A DNA stretch of 34,163 bases from Streptomyces sp. Ru72 (GCF_002920635.1 NZ_PQSR01000086.1:1-34163), one strand, 5' to 3'; positions 1-8,956 are shown, numbered from the stretch's first letter. Numbers and translations are program-made. The notes: generated by a model from the sequence alone, not told the origin.

Positions 1-38
1 TCTTCCGTCAGGAGCCCCGGTCCGCCGCGTGAACGAAA

Positions 39-72
39 GCGGCTCGGATCGTCCTGGAACGGTCCGAGCCGC
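39..72 (-). terminator. Terminator hairpin after the hydroxyacid dehydrogenase gene
   Basis: GCGGCTCGGA (39-48) pairs perfectly with TCCGAGCCGC (63-72) around a 14-nt loop. It lies about 50 bp beyond the stop codon of the leftward dehydrogenase gene. A second small stem, GCCTCC/GGAGGC (80-100), lies between. There is no long T tract, as is common in high-GC actinobacteria. Nothing else is recognisable in bases 1-123. Confidence 0.6.
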
Positions 73-123
73 CCGGCGGGCCTCCATGCCCCACGGAGGC
101 ACCAGGCGCGTGGGCCCTGACCG

Positions 124-1125
124 TCAGGTGACGATGTCCCGGAGCTCCTCGCCGGCCATGAAGTCCGAGGCGTTGCGGACCGCCGCCAGCGCGATCCGTA
201 CCAGCGTCTCCCGGGTGACACCGGCGACATGCGGTGACAGCACCACGTTCGGCGCCTTCAGCAACCTCAGATCCGGGGTGGGGGGTTCGGGATCGAAGAC
301 GTCTATCCCCGCCCCGGCCAGCGTGCCCGTCTCCAGCGCGTCCGCCAGCGCGTCCTGGTCGATCAGGGCGCCCCGCGCCGTGTTGATCACGAACGCGGTG
401 GGCTTCAGCAGTGCGAGGCGCTCCGCGTTCAGCAGATGCCGGGTCGCTTCGGTGAGGGGCGCGTGCAGCGTGACGTAATCGGAGGTGCGCAGCAGTTCGT
501 CGAGGCCCGCGTACCGGGCCCCGAGCCGTGCCTCCGTCTCCGCGTCCACCGGCTCCGGGCCCGCGTACACGATCGACATGTCGAACGCGGCCGCCCGGCG
601 CGCCACCTCCCGGCCGATGTGGCCGAGCCCGACGATGCCGAGTGTCTTGCCGGACAGCTCCGTGATCGACTGCTGCAGCCGGGGCAGCGCCCAGTCGGCG
701 TCGACGAGCGCGGTGTGCGCCGGGACCAGCTGCTTGGCCAGGGCGAGCATGAGCGCGAAGGTCTGCTCGGCCACGTTCTGCTTCTCGGCGCCGCTCGAGC
801 CGATGTTGCAGACCGGGATGTTCCGGGAGCGCGCGGCGTCCAGGTCGACGTAGTCGAAGCCGTGACTCGCACACTGGATCAGCCTCAACTCCGGCGCGAC
901 TGCGATGTGTTCCGCGGTGACCGGGCCGAGCCCGGTGACGATGACCTGGGCGTCGCGCAGGGCCGCCGGATCCTCGTCGGTCCTCTCCACCACGGTCACC
1001 CGGGCCTCGCCGGGGAAGACGGCGGCGAGCGCGGCCCCCGCCTGCCGCCCGCCGACGTGCGGTGGGACGACGGCCAGGACGTCGGTGCCGTCGGTGCCGT
1101 CGGTGCTGTCGGTCGTGTGGCTCAT
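124..1125 (-). CDS. D-isomer-specific 2-hydroxyacid dehydrogenase
   Basis: Encodes 333 aa, the normal length for the NAD(P)-dependent D-2-hydroxyacid dehydrogenase family, which interconverts 2-keto acids and D-2-hydroxy acids in the cytoplasm. Visible signatures are the Rossmann motif GIVGLGHIGREVARR in the middle, the catalytic Arg in NTARGALID, the Glu in FDPEPP and the His in SPHVAGVT near the C-terminus. The ATG at 1125 overlaps the TGA of the upstream oxidase gene (ATGA, 1122-1125), so the two are translationally coupled. Upstream in-frame codons belong to a shadow of the oxidase gene. The N-terminus carries a short Thr-Asp-Gly/Ser repeat encoded by 9-bp tandem repeats. Substrate is not predictable; the oxidase partner suggests lactate-like or aryl-2-hydroxy acids. 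Confidence 0.92.
   Translation of the reverse strand: MSHTTDSTDGTDGTDVLAVVPPHVGGRQAGAALAAVFPGEARVTVVERTDEDPAALRDAQVIVTGLGPVTAEHIAVAPELRLIQCASHGFDYVDLDAARSRNIPVCNIGSSGAEKQNVAEQTFALMLALAKQLVPAHTALVDADWALPRLQQSITELSGKTLGIVGLGHIGREVARRAAAFDMSIVYAGPEPVDAETEARLGARYAGLDELLRTSDYVTLHAPLTEATRHLLNAERLALLKPTAFVINTARGALIDQDALADALETGTLAGAGIDVFDPEPPTPDLRLLKAPNVVLSPHVAGVTRETLVRIALAAVRNASDFMAGEELRDIVT
1081..1116. repeat. Four 9-bp tandem repeats at the dehydrogenase 5' end
   Basis: GTCGGTGCC occurs at 1081-1089 and 1090-1098, with degenerate copies at 1099-1107 and 1108-1116. It encodes a Thr-Asp-Gly/Ser repeat at residues 4-15 of the dehydrogenase, ahead of the folded domain. It is in frame, so slippage would only change tail length. 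Confidence 0.85.
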
Positions 1126-2291
1126 GGGGTTTCCTCGATCAGGTCGGCGGGGCCGAGCGTGGCGGGGCGGGCGTGCCCGGAGAGGGCGAGGGTGAGGTCG
1201 AACTCGGCGAGCAGAGAGCGGATCACGTGCTCGACGCCCGCCTGGCCGTCGAGCCCCAGACCGTAGGCGTACGGCCGTCCCACGAGCACCGCCCGCGCGC
1301 CCAGCGCGAGCGCCTTGAACACGTCGTCGCCCGTGCGGATCCCGCTGTCGAACAGCACGGTCAGCCGGTCCCCGGCCGCCTCCACCACCCGCGGCAGCGC
1401 GTCCGCGGCGGCCACGGACCCGGCCACCTGCCGACCGCCGTGGTTGGAGACCACCACCCCGTCCATCCCGGCGTCGGCGGCCGCGCGGGCGTCGTCGGGA
1501 TGCAGGATGCCCTTCAGGACGATCGGACCGTCCCAGTGCTCCCGCAGGAACGCCAGGTCCGGCCAGGTCTTTCCAGGATCCGCGAACATGTTCACGAAGT
1601 GCAGCACGGCCGCGTCGGGGTCCTCGTGCACCGGCTTCGCCAGACCCGCCTGGAACGCCGGGTCGGAGAAGTAGTTGGCGGTGCCCACCCCGTGCAGGAA
1701 CGGCAGATACGCCTGGTCGAGGTCGCGGGGCCGCCAGGCCAGCAGCGGGGTGTCCAGCGTGACGAACAGCGCCGTGAACCCGGCCGCCCTCGCCCGGGCG
1801 AGGAAACTGCGGGTGACCTCGCGGTCCTTGGCCCAGTACAGCTGGAACCACCGCTCACCGTCACCCGACGCCTCAGCGACCTGCTCCATCGGCGTGCTCG
1901 ACGCCGAGGACAGGACGAACGGCATGCCCTGCGCCGCGGCGGCCCGCGCCGCCGCCGACTCGGCGTCCGGATGCATGATCGACAGCACACCGATCGGAGC
2001 CAGGGCCAGCGGAGCGGGCAGCCGCCGCCCCAGCACCTCCACGGACAGGTCGCGGTCGTGCACGTCCCGCAGCATGCGCGGCACGATCCGGCGCCGCTCG
2101 AGCGCGGACCGGTTCGCCCGGGCGGTGCTGCCGGTGCCCGCGCTGCCCGCCACATAGCCGACCGGGCCGGGACCGAGCCGCTGCTCGGTCAGCGCCTCCA
2201 GCCGGGTCAGATCGGTGGGCAGCCGCGGTACGGCGCCCGTCATGCCGTTGAGATAGATCTCGTACTGGAAGTCCGCCCAGTGCTTCGCCAT
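1122..2291 (-). CDS. FMN-dependent alpha-hydroxyacid oxidase, lactate 2-monooxygenase-like
   Basis: Encodes 389 aa from the ATG at 2291, which follows a GAGAGGCGG ribosome-binding site; an upstream in-frame start at 2402 would run into the divergent regulator's promoter. It belongs to the FMN-dependent (S)-2-hydroxyacid oxidase family (lactate oxidase, lactate 2-monooxygenase, glycolate oxidase). The key motif SNHGGRQVAGS with the catalytic His, the FQLYWAKDRE segment and the LFDSGIRTGDDVFKALALGA flavin-binding region are clear. SNHGGRQV followed by A/N-G resembles lactate 2-monooxygenase-type members more than lactate oxidases. Family reaction: (S)-lactate plus O2 to pyruvate and H2O2, or acetate, CO2 and water. 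First gene of a two-gene operon with the D-2-hydroxyacid dehydrogenase. Confidence 0.9.
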   Translation of the reverse strand: MAKHWADFQYEIYLNGMTGAVPRLPTDLTRLEALTEQRLGPGPVGYVAGSAGTGSTARANRSALERRRIVPRMLRDVHDRDLSVEVLGRRLPAPLALAPIGVLSIMHPDAESAAARAAAAQGMPFVLSSASSTPMEQVAEASGDGERWFQLYWAKDREVTRSFLARARAAGFTALFVTLDTPLLAWRPRDLDQAYLPFLHGVGTANYFSDPAFQAGLAKPVHEDPDAAVLHFVNMFADPGKTWPDLAFLREHWDGPIVLKGILHPDDARAAADAGMDGVVVSNHGGRQVAGSVAAADALPRVVEAAGDRLTVLFDSGIRTGDDVFKALALGARAVLVGRPYAYGLGLDGQAGVEHVIRSLLAEFDLTLALSGHARPATLGPADLIEETP

Positions 2292-2367
2292 CCCGTACGT
2301 CCCGCCTCTCGTCCCTGAGACCGCGTGGACCGCGTAGGGCGACCACGCGTTACGCCGATGATCCTGG

Positions 2368-2394
2368 CCACCGTGACAAGGTCCGTCCACCGTG
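2368..2394. promoter_or_regulatory. Direct repeat in the divergent oxidase/regulator promoter region
   Basis: The octamer CCACCGTG occurs at 2368-2375 and again at 2387-2394, 19 bp start to start, in the 136-bp gap between the leftward oxidase operon and the rightward PucR-type regulator. Repeats spaced near two helical turns between a regulator and its probable target fit binding by the regulator, but this is inference from position alone. Confidence 0.35.
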
Positions 2395-2427
2395 GTGCGC
2401 ACATCGCGCGGCTGGAATCATCACCCT

Positions 2428-3597
2428 GTGACAAACCAGCCACCCAAGGCCCGCGGCGCCGTCCGGGCGGAGATGGTCGCCGATCCGCGGGTCGTGGAGG
2501 CGATCGTCGCCGCCGTCCACGCGACGGTGCCGGTGTACGCCGCGCTCGACGACAGCCGGCTGCCGGAGGTCCGGGCCATCGCGGCCTGGGGCGTGGACCG
2601 GCTGCTGCACCTGTGGGCCACCGACGCCACCCTCGGACCGGCCGATCTGCGCCGCTTCCGCGGGATCGCGGCGGCCCGCGCGGCCGACGGCCGCCCCGTG
2701 CAGGCCGTACTGCGCGCCTACCGGGTGGCCGCGGCCGTCCTCACCGATGAGGTCGCCGCCCGCGGACGCGCTCTCACGGCGGTGGACGGCCTCGCCCTGG
2801 CCCGGGTCCTGCTGACGGCCCTGGACACCCTGTCGGAGGAGATGGCCACGGCGTACGCGGCGACCAGCGAGGACCTGGCCGGGGACCGGGACCGCGCGCT
2901 GCGGCTGCTGCTCGACGACCTGATCGCCGGCCGCCACGCCTCGGTGGGCGCGCTGACGGACCGCGCGGCCCGGCTCGGCGCCCAACTCCCCGACCCGTAC
3001 TGCCTGCTGGTGGCCGAGCCCGCGGCGGGCGGCGGCCCCGACATGTCGTACGAGGCCGCCGCCGGACTCCTCGGTGCGCTCGGCGGCGGCGCCGGGGCGC
3101 TGTCGACGGTGCGCGGCTCCCGCGCGGTGCTGTTGCTGCCCGCCACGGCCGTCGGCCGGGCGCCGGCCCTCCTGGACGCCCGGGCTTGGCGTGGCTGCGC
3201 GATGACGGGCGAGGGGCTGGACCGTGTCGCCATCGCCCACCGACTGGCTGCCGACGCCCTCGACACGGCACCCGCCCACGCCCACCGGCCCGGCCGCGTC
3301 CTCAACGACGCCGACGCACACGTGCTGGCCCTGCTCGCCGGGCACCCGGCGGCCGCCCCGGACCACATCGCCCGTCTCGTCCTCGGCCCGCTCACCGACC
3401 CGGAACAACGCCACCTGCTCCAGGCCCTGACGGCGTACATCGACGCGGGCTCGGCCACCGCCGCCGCCCGCGCCCTCCACCTCCACCCGCAGTCCCTGCG
3501 CTACCGCCTGCGCCGGGTGCACACCCTGACGTCACGCGACCCACGCGACCCCTGGCAGCGGCTGACCCTGGACATCGCCCGCACCCTCAGGCCCTGA
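2428..3597 (+). CDS. PucR/CdaR-family transcriptional regulator
   Basis: Encodes 389 aa from the GTG at 2428 (VTNQPPKARG...); a start at 2392 in frame is possible but overlaps the promoter region. The C-terminus contains the PucR/CdaR-type helix-turn-helix, ATAAARALHLHPQSLRYRLRRV, preceded by a region resembling the GGDEF-like fold common in this family. The N-terminal half is helical with no recognised sensor domain. It is divergent from the hydroxyacid oxidase/dehydrogenase operon, so local control of that operon is the natural inference. The family typically responds to small metabolites such as purines, glycerate or proline; no ligand can be assigned here. Confidence 0.85.
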   Translation: MTNQPPKARGAVRAEMVADPRVVEAIVAAVHATVPVYAALDDSRLPEVRAIAAWGVDRLLHLWATDATLGPADLRRFRGIAAARAADGRPVQAVLRAYRVAAAVLTDEVAARGRALTAVDGLALARVLLTALDTLSEEMATAYAATSEDLAGDRDRALRLLLDDLIAGRHASVGALTDRAARLGAQLPDPYCLLVAEPAAGGGPDMSYEAAAGLLGALGGGAGALSTVRGSRAVLLLPATAVGRAPALLDARAWRGCAMTGEGLDRVAIAHRLAADALDTAPAHAHRPGRVLNDADAHVLALLAGHPAAAPDHIARLVLGPLTDPEQRHLLQALTAYIDAGSATAAARALHLHPQSLRYRLRRVHTLTSRDPRDPWQRLTLDIARTLRP

Positions 3598-3626
3598 GAG
3601 GACTCACGCCCCGGCCCCGGCGTCCA

Positions 3627-3644
3627 CCCGGGCCACCGCCCGGG
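3627..3644 (+). terminator. GC-rich hairpin after the PucR-type regulator
   Basis: CCCGGGC-CACC-GCCCGGG is a perfect 7-bp stem with a 4-nt loop, 30 bp beyond the regulator stop codon. It has no T tract. Confidence 0.55.
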
Positions 3645-3831
3645 CCGCTGCGCCGTCCGCGCCCGGCAGCTGCAGTGGAAAAGGAACACGTGCACCGGAC
3701 GGCCCGCCGCCTGCGCGGCGACGACCGGGCGCAGGCCCGGTGCGACCCGATGGCCTCCACCCTGTTCTTGGGGGGAGAGGAAATCTGTAATCTGAGGTGG
3801 AGGTCGGGTCCGTCGCACCGAGGAGTCGAGG

Positions 3832-4194
3832 ATGGCCCTCTCCATCGACGATGCCGATGCCGCCCTGTACACGATCGGCCAGGTCGCCGAGATGCTGGGC
3901 GTCCAGCCCGCCTTCCTGCGGCGGCTGGACGCCCACGGCATCGTGGTCCCGGCCCGCTCCACGGGCGGCCAGCGCCGCTACTCCCGGCGGGAGATCGACC
4001 GGGTCGCCGAGGTGATGGACCTGGTCGCGGAAGGGGTGACCCTCGCCGGGGTGCGGCGCGTCCTGACACTGCGCGAGCGGGTGGGGGTCCTGGAGGAGGA
4101 CCTGGCCGCCGCGCGCGCCGCGGCGGCGCCGCCCGAGGAACGGAGCCGGGCGGACGGTCACCCGGACGAGTGCCCGGGAGCCGCCTCCGGCTGA
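3832..4194 (+). CDS. MerR-family regulator, HspR-like
   Basis: Encodes 120 aa with AGGAG six bases before the ATG. The MerR winged helix-turn-helix spans residues 13-50 (YTIGQVAEMLGVQPAFLRR, then GGQRRYSRREIDR). A short dimerisation coiled coil follows at 76-98, after GVTLAGVRRVL, a signature also seen in HspR. No Cys-based metal site is present, unlike metal-sensing MerR proteins. It is shorter than typical Streptomyces HspR (about 150 aa) and its C-terminal tail is low-complexity. Its position beside a chaperone operon with a HAIR-like operator (4819-4839) strongly suggests that it represses that operon, as HspR does with DnaK as co-repressor. The 3' end overlaps the convergent zinc-ribbon gene by 37 bp. 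A possible -10, TGTAAT, is at 3786-3791. Confidence 0.85.
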   Translation: MALSIDDADAALYTIGQVAEMLGVQPAFLRRLDAHGIVVPARSTGGQRRYSRREIDRVAEVMDLVAEGVTLAGVRRVLTLRERVGVLEEDLAAARAAAAPPEERSRADGHPDECPGAASG

Positions 4195-4529
4195 GGATGG
4201 GCGTCGGCCGGCAGCAGCGGGGCGTCGTACCGCTCCGGGCGGTGGCTGCCGTCCCCGGGCACCGGGCTGCGCGGCGCGTCGGAGCCGCCGGGCAGCGGCA
4301 CGGGGCGGCGCGCCACCAGACGGCCCACCCAGCGGCGCCCGCAGTGCACGCACGGCGGCGCACCCTCCAGTGTGTACGGAGAGGACACGGGGGTGTTGTC
4401 CCGGTAGAAGTACTCCCACTCGTCCCCGTGGCCGTCCATGGACCGCTGGACGTCGTAGTCGACGCTCCAGCGGTGCCAGCACGAGCCACAGGTGAACTCG
4501 ACACGTTCGACGGCCAGTTCGGTGATCAC
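4158..4529 (-). CDS. Small zinc-ribbon protein of the chaperone locus
   Basis: Encodes 123 aa if started at the GTG at 4529, which has GGAGG eight bases upstream; an in-frame GTG at 4595 is the alternative. Two CxxC knuckles, FTCGSCWHRW (Cys14/Cys17) and PPCVHCGRRW (Cys60/Cys63), make a four-Cys zinc ribbon around a central segment rich in aromatic and acidic residues. The last 40 residues are Pro/Gly-rich and probably disordered. There is no signal peptide. I do not recognise a named family. The start overlaps the stop of the reading frame holding the Hsp20 remnant (GTGA), so the two were probably one transcription unit read from the HAIR region. A redox- or heat-responsive accessory protein is possible but unproven. 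Confidence 0.7.
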   Translation of the reverse strand: MITELAVERVEFTCGSCWHRWSVDYDVQRSMDGHGDEWEYFYRDNTPVSSPYTLEGAPPCVHCGRRWVGRLVARRPVPLPGGSDAPRSPVPGDGSHRPERYDAPLLPADAHPQPEAAPGHSSG

Positions 4530-4666
4530 ACACACCACCTCCGGTCGGTCGGCCGGGATCGGACGGACGATCTCCACGGTGCCCGCCTGACGCACCGCGT
4601 GCCCGCGGTCGCCCGCCGCGCCCGGTGCCGCTCACGTGGCGATCTCCTGACGTCGGCGGGGTGAAA

Positions 4667-4786
4667 CTCGGCGCCCACGGTCAGGACATCGCGCTCCACG
4701 TTCACGTCCACGGACTCCGGATCGACGCCCGGCGGATCGAAGCGGACGATGAAAGAGCCCTCGCTCCGGTGGGCGTCCACCGGTGC
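4667..4786 (-). pseudogene. Hsp20 (alpha-crystallin) remnant, truncated at both ends
   Basis: About 40 codons encode the start of an alpha-crystallin domain: VDAHRSEGSFIVRF, then DPPGVDPESVDVNVERDVL and TVGAE, the first strands of a small heat-shock protein. Intact family members are about 140-160 aa. A TAG codon sits directly upstream (TAG-GCA-CCG-GTG), so the normal 40-residue N-terminal arm is lost. Homology stops after LTVGAE; the frame runs on as Arg-rich non-homologous sequence to a TGA at 4526 that overlaps the zinc-ribbon start. The C-terminal beta-sandwich and IxI region are absent. It sits divergently from the J-protein operon across the HAIR-like operator, where an HspR-controlled hsp20 would be expected. 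An 84-aa product from the GTG at 4780 is possible but would lack chaperone structure. Confidence 0.7.
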
Positions 4787-4818
4787 CTACGGACACCCGT
4801 ATACCTCGCCGGGCCAGG

Positions 4819-4848
4819 CTTGACAAGAGGCGACTCAAGTTTTATCCA
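4819..4848 (+). promoter_or_regulatory. HAIR-like HspR operator overlapping the chaperone operon promoter
   Basis: CTTGACA (4819-4825), a 7-bp spacer (4826-4832) and ACTCAAG (4833-4839) match the HspR-associated inverted repeat CTTGAGT-N7-ACTCAAG at 12 of 14 positions. TTGACA inside the left arm (4820-4825) is a perfect -35 box; 17 bp downstream is TATCCA (4843-4848), a weak -10. Repressor binding would cover the -35. The predicted transcript has a leader of roughly 75 nt before the J-protein GTG. The site also faces the Hsp20 remnant on the other strand, so it may once have controlled both directions. Confidence 0.8.
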
Positions 4849-4930
4849 GACTAGTGAGGAAGTCAGGTGCAAACCCGCAGCCCGGAGGGGCGACCGCCGG
4901 GCCGCTCGCAGTCGGCGAGGAGGTGGGACG

Positions 4931-5290
4931 GTGGACACGCGGAGGGCCACCGGCGCAGCGCCGGACCCTTACGACGTCCTCGGGGTGGACCCGTCGGCCT
5001 CGCCCGAGCGGATCACCTCGGCGTACCGGCGCCTGGTGCGCCGACTGCACCCCGACACCCGGTCGGACGAGGTGACCGAGGAGGCGCTCGCGCGGGTGCT
5101 CGCCGCCTACGAGACGCTCCGTGACCCGGCCGCACGTGCGGCCCTGGACCGCCGGCGGCGCGCCACGCCCGCTGCCGCCCCGGCCCCGGTGCGTGGCGTC
5201 ACAGCCGTCGTGACGACTGCCACGGGGTGGACCCCGGCACGAGCGCCCCTGCTGCGCGCGGGCCCGGTTCGGGTGGAACGGACCCTCTGA
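4931..5290 (+). CDS. J-domain co-chaperone, short type
   Basis: Encodes 119 aa from the GTG at 4931, with a perfect AGGAGG seven bases upstream. The J-domain covers residues 13-72: DPYDVLGVDPSASPERITSAY, then RLVRRLHPDTRSDE with the HPD tripeptide at 40-42, which stimulates DnaK ATPase, and YETLRDPAARAALD. The C-terminal 45 residues are Ala/Pro/Thr-rich. There is no Gly/Phe region, zinc-finger domain or client-binding C-terminal domain, so it is a J-only protein and not full-length DnaJ. It is the first gene of the HAIR-controlled operon, 38 bp before dnaK, and probably serves as its dedicated ATPase activator. Confidence 0.85.
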   Translation: MDTRRATGAAPDPYDVLGVDPSASPERITSAYRRLVRRLHPDTRSDEVTEEALARVLAAYETLRDPAARAALDRRRRATPAAAPAPVRGVTAVVTTATGWTPARAPLLRAGPVRVERTL

Positions 5291-5328
5291 CCCGCTGGAG
5301 GAAGACGGACGACGAGGAGGGAAGCCCC

Positions 5329-7194
<1,866 letters not shown>

Positions 7195-7196
7195 CC

Positions 7197-7721
7197 ATGG
7201 ACCGGAGCCGGCCGCGGAGCACGGAGCTGCGGCGTCTGCTCGACGAGCGCACCGCCGACCTGCAGCGGGTGAAGGCCGAGTACGACAACTACCGCAAGCA
7301 GGTGCGGCGCGACCGCATGGCGGTGCGCGAGATCGCCGTCGAGAACGTCCTGCGCTCACTGCTGCCCGTGCTGGACGCCGTGGAGGCCGCCCGCAGGCAG
7401 GAGGCGATGACGCCGGGGCTCAAAGCCGTCGCGGAGGTCCTCGAGACCCAGCTGGGTTCGGTGGGTCTGCAGGCGTTCGGGGAGGAGGGCGAGCCCTTCG
7501 ACCCGGAGTGGCACGAGGCGGTCACGCACGTGGTCGCCCCGGACGCCGAACACCTGATGTGCACGGAGATCCTGACGCCCGGCTACCGGGTCGGCGACCG
7601 CCTGCTGCGTCCGGCCCGCGTGACCGTCACGGGACCGCCGCCGTCCGGCGCGACCCGGGTGGAGGGGGGAAGAACGGGGGAGCGGGTCGGCACCGAACGG
7701 GGCGATCCCGCCGCAGGGTGA
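7197..7721 (+). CDS. grpE: Nucleotide exchange factor GrpE
   Basis: Encodes 174 aa starting 2 nt after the dnaK stop, in the same operon. The N-terminal long helix (DERTADLQRVKAEYDNYRKQ, about 15-34) and the four-helix region NVLRSLLPVLDAVEAA are typical of GrpE. The C-terminal beta domain carries FDPEWHEAVTHV (99-110) and GYRVGDRLLRPARVTV, the surface that opens the DnaK nucleotide cleft. The acidic N-terminal extension of housekeeping GrpE is nearly absent, and the last 30 residues are unstructured. It completes a self-contained Hsp70 cycle with the J-protein and DnaK. Confidence 0.92.
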   Translation: MDRSRPRSTELRRLLDERTADLQRVKAEYDNYRKQVRRDRMAVREIAVENVLRSLLPVLDAVEAARRQEAMTPGLKAVAEVLETQLGSVGLQAFGEEGEPFDPEWHEAVTHVVAPDAEHLMCTEILTPGYRVGDRLLRPARVTVTGPPPSGATRVEGGRTGERVGTERGDPAAG

Positions 7722-7740
7722 CGCAGAAGTCCGTGGCGGA

Positions 7741-7783
7741 GGGGGCCACCCCGGCAGGACCCGGTGGGTTCGCGCCCCCTTTT
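7741..7783 (+). terminator. Terminator of the chaperone operon
   Basis: GGGGGC (7741-7746) pairs with GCCCCC (7774-7779), followed directly by TTTT (7780-7783). An inner CCACC/GGTGG stem strengthens it. It begins 19 bp beyond the grpE stop and is the most classical intrinsic terminator in the window. Confidence 0.75.
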
Positions 7784-8118
7784 GCGGGCCGACCGGCCGT
7801 TCTCCCCGACAGAAGACAGCGCTTGCTCGAGCCGATAAGCGGAATGTTTCAGGCCGATTGCCGAGGCGGGGGAATCCGGCCATCCGACCGATTCCAGCGA
7901 CCCTCACCCGCTCAGTTTCCGTCTTTGAGCGGCCGAATTCTGTGACATCACGCCACTGATTCAATACTCAAAGTTACTGAAATGTGAGGGGTCGATGTGA
8001 GTTTCGTGTCAGGAGTCGGCAGACTCGCGCTCGCCGAACCGGCACCCGACCGGACGGCTCCGGCACAGGCCCGTCGGGGCCGTGCCGGCGACCCGACCCG
8101 AGCGGAAGGATGCACACA
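7784..8118. other. Non-coding stretch before the SSI gene
   Basis: About 335 bp without a credible gene. Bases roughly 7790-7985 are less GC-rich than the neighbours, with an AT-rich run around 7958-7985 (TTCAATACTCAAAGTTACTG) that probably holds the promoter of the downstream inhibitor gene. I cannot fix the -35/-10 pair. Open frames here lack coding character. Confidence 0.5.
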
Positions 8119-8553
8119 ATGCCGAACACCGCGCGCTGGGCAGCGACCCTCACTCTGACGGCCACCGCCGTCTGCGGCCCCCTGACGGGGTCCGCGCTCG
8201 CCGCCCCGACCGCTGCCCCCGCGACCCTCTACGCCCCGTCGGCGCTCGTGCTGACCACGGGCCACGGTCAGCAGGCCGCCACCGCCACCCCCGAGCGCGC
8301 CGTCACCTTGAACTGCGCCCCGACCGCTTCCGGCAGTCATCCCGACGCCGCCGATGCCTGCGCCGAACTCCGCGCCGTCGGCGGTGACCTGGACGCCCTG
8401 TCGTACCAGGAGGGCGTGATGTGCACCAAGCTGTACAACCCGGTGGTCGTCACCGTGCAGGGCGTCTGGCAGGGCAAGCGCGTCGACTACCAGCGCACCT
8501 TCGCCAACGAGTGCGTCAAGAACTCCTACGGGACCGCCGTATTCGAGTTCTGA
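8119..8553 (+). CDS. ssi: Streptomyces subtilisin inhibitor (SSI)-family protease inhibitor
   Basis: Encodes 144 aa, the standard SSI precursor length. The ATG at 8119 is preferred: GGAAGG lies nine bases upstream, whereas it abuts the in-frame ATG at 8110. Residues 1-29 form a Sec signal peptide (RWAATLTLTATAVCG...ALAA). The mature part shows SSI hallmarks: LYAPSALVLT, ERAVTLNCAP, GGDLDALS, VWQGKRV and NECVKNSYGT. Disulphides Cys66-Cys81 and Cys102-Cys132 are expected. The reactive loop reads VMCTKLYNPV; aligned with SSI, P1-P1' is Lys104-Leu105 instead of Met-Val. A basic P1 points to trypsin- and plasmin-like targets, as in plasminostreptin-type members. It is secreted and probably moderates extracellular proteases during development. 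Confidence 0.95.
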   Translation: MPNTARWAATLTLTATAVCGPLTGSALAAPTAAPATLYAPSALVLTTGHGQQAATATPERAVTLNCAPTASGSHPDAADACAELRAVGGDLDALSYQEGVMCTKLYNPVVVTVQGVWQGKRVDYQRTFANECVKNSYGTAVFEF

Positions 8554-8646
8554 GAGACCGGGGTCGCGCGGACTGACGCGAGCATGGATCAAAGGCTCGT
8601 GACTGGGGAGTGCGAGCCCTGTCGCGACACGCCACGCGATCCCCCG

Positions 8647-8690
8647 CCGGGGGCCGGCCGGACAGAGTGGGGCTGCCGGCCGGCCCCCGG
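8647..8690. terminator. Bidirectional terminator between SSI and a convergent small gene
   Basis: A perfect 15-bp inverted repeat, CCGGGGGCCGGCCGG (8647-8661) and its complement (8676-8690), encloses a 14-nt loop. It starts 93 bp after the SSI stop and ends 2 bp before the stop of the leftward small gene, so it can serve both. Confidence 0.8.
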
Positions 8691-8692
8691 AA

Positions 8693-8881
8693 TCACTCGG
8701 CCTCGACGGCCCAGCGGCCCACCTCCCGGTAAGCGGAGTCGTATACGGCCGACCCGTCTCCGGGTTTCATCTCGTAGTGCTTCAGGTTCCCGCCCCAGTA
8801 CCGCAGGATCCGCCCCAGCTCCTCGGCGGCGTTCCCGCCCCAGCCGTTCTCGCCCATGTCGACCTCGAGGACGAACTTCAC
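8693..8881 (-). CDS. Conserved small protein of unknown function
   Basis: Encodes 62 aa from the GTG at 8881 (VKFVLEVDMGENGWGG), with GGGAGG seven bases upstream; a longer in-frame start at 8938 adds a His/Gly-rich, unconvincing extension. The body (EELGRILRYWGGNLKHYEMK, then PGDGSAVYDSAYREVGRW) resembles short conserved actinomycete proteins I have no name for. No signal peptide, membrane segment or metal motif is visible. It lies between SSI and the GH3 gene; a shared promoter with neither is apparent. Confidence 0.65.
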   Translation of the reverse strand: MKFVLEVDMGENGWGGNAAEELGRILRYWGGNLKHYEMKPGDGSAVYDSAYREVGRWAVEAE

Positions 8882-8956
8882 GCGGGCGCCTCCCTTTCCA
8901 TGGTGACGATGTGGCCCCGCGGTCATCGTTCCACCCACATGGCCGGGACGGCTCGG

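Noticed and set aside
1126..1851. In-frame upstream extension of the 2-hydroxyacid dehydrogenase (575-aa reading)
   Set aside because: It overlaps the whole C-terminal half of the oxidase gene in another frame, is Arg/Gly-rich without family similarity, and the ATGA overlap gives a natural start at 1125.
2350..3522. Minus-strand open frame of 390 codons opposite the PucR-type regulator
   Set aside because: Shadow frame; the forward strand encodes the recognisable C-terminal helix-turn-helix.
4500..4666. Frameshifted C-terminal half of Hsp20 in another frame
   Set aside because: None of the three minus-strand frames showed convincing strands or an IxI-type end after LTVGAE.
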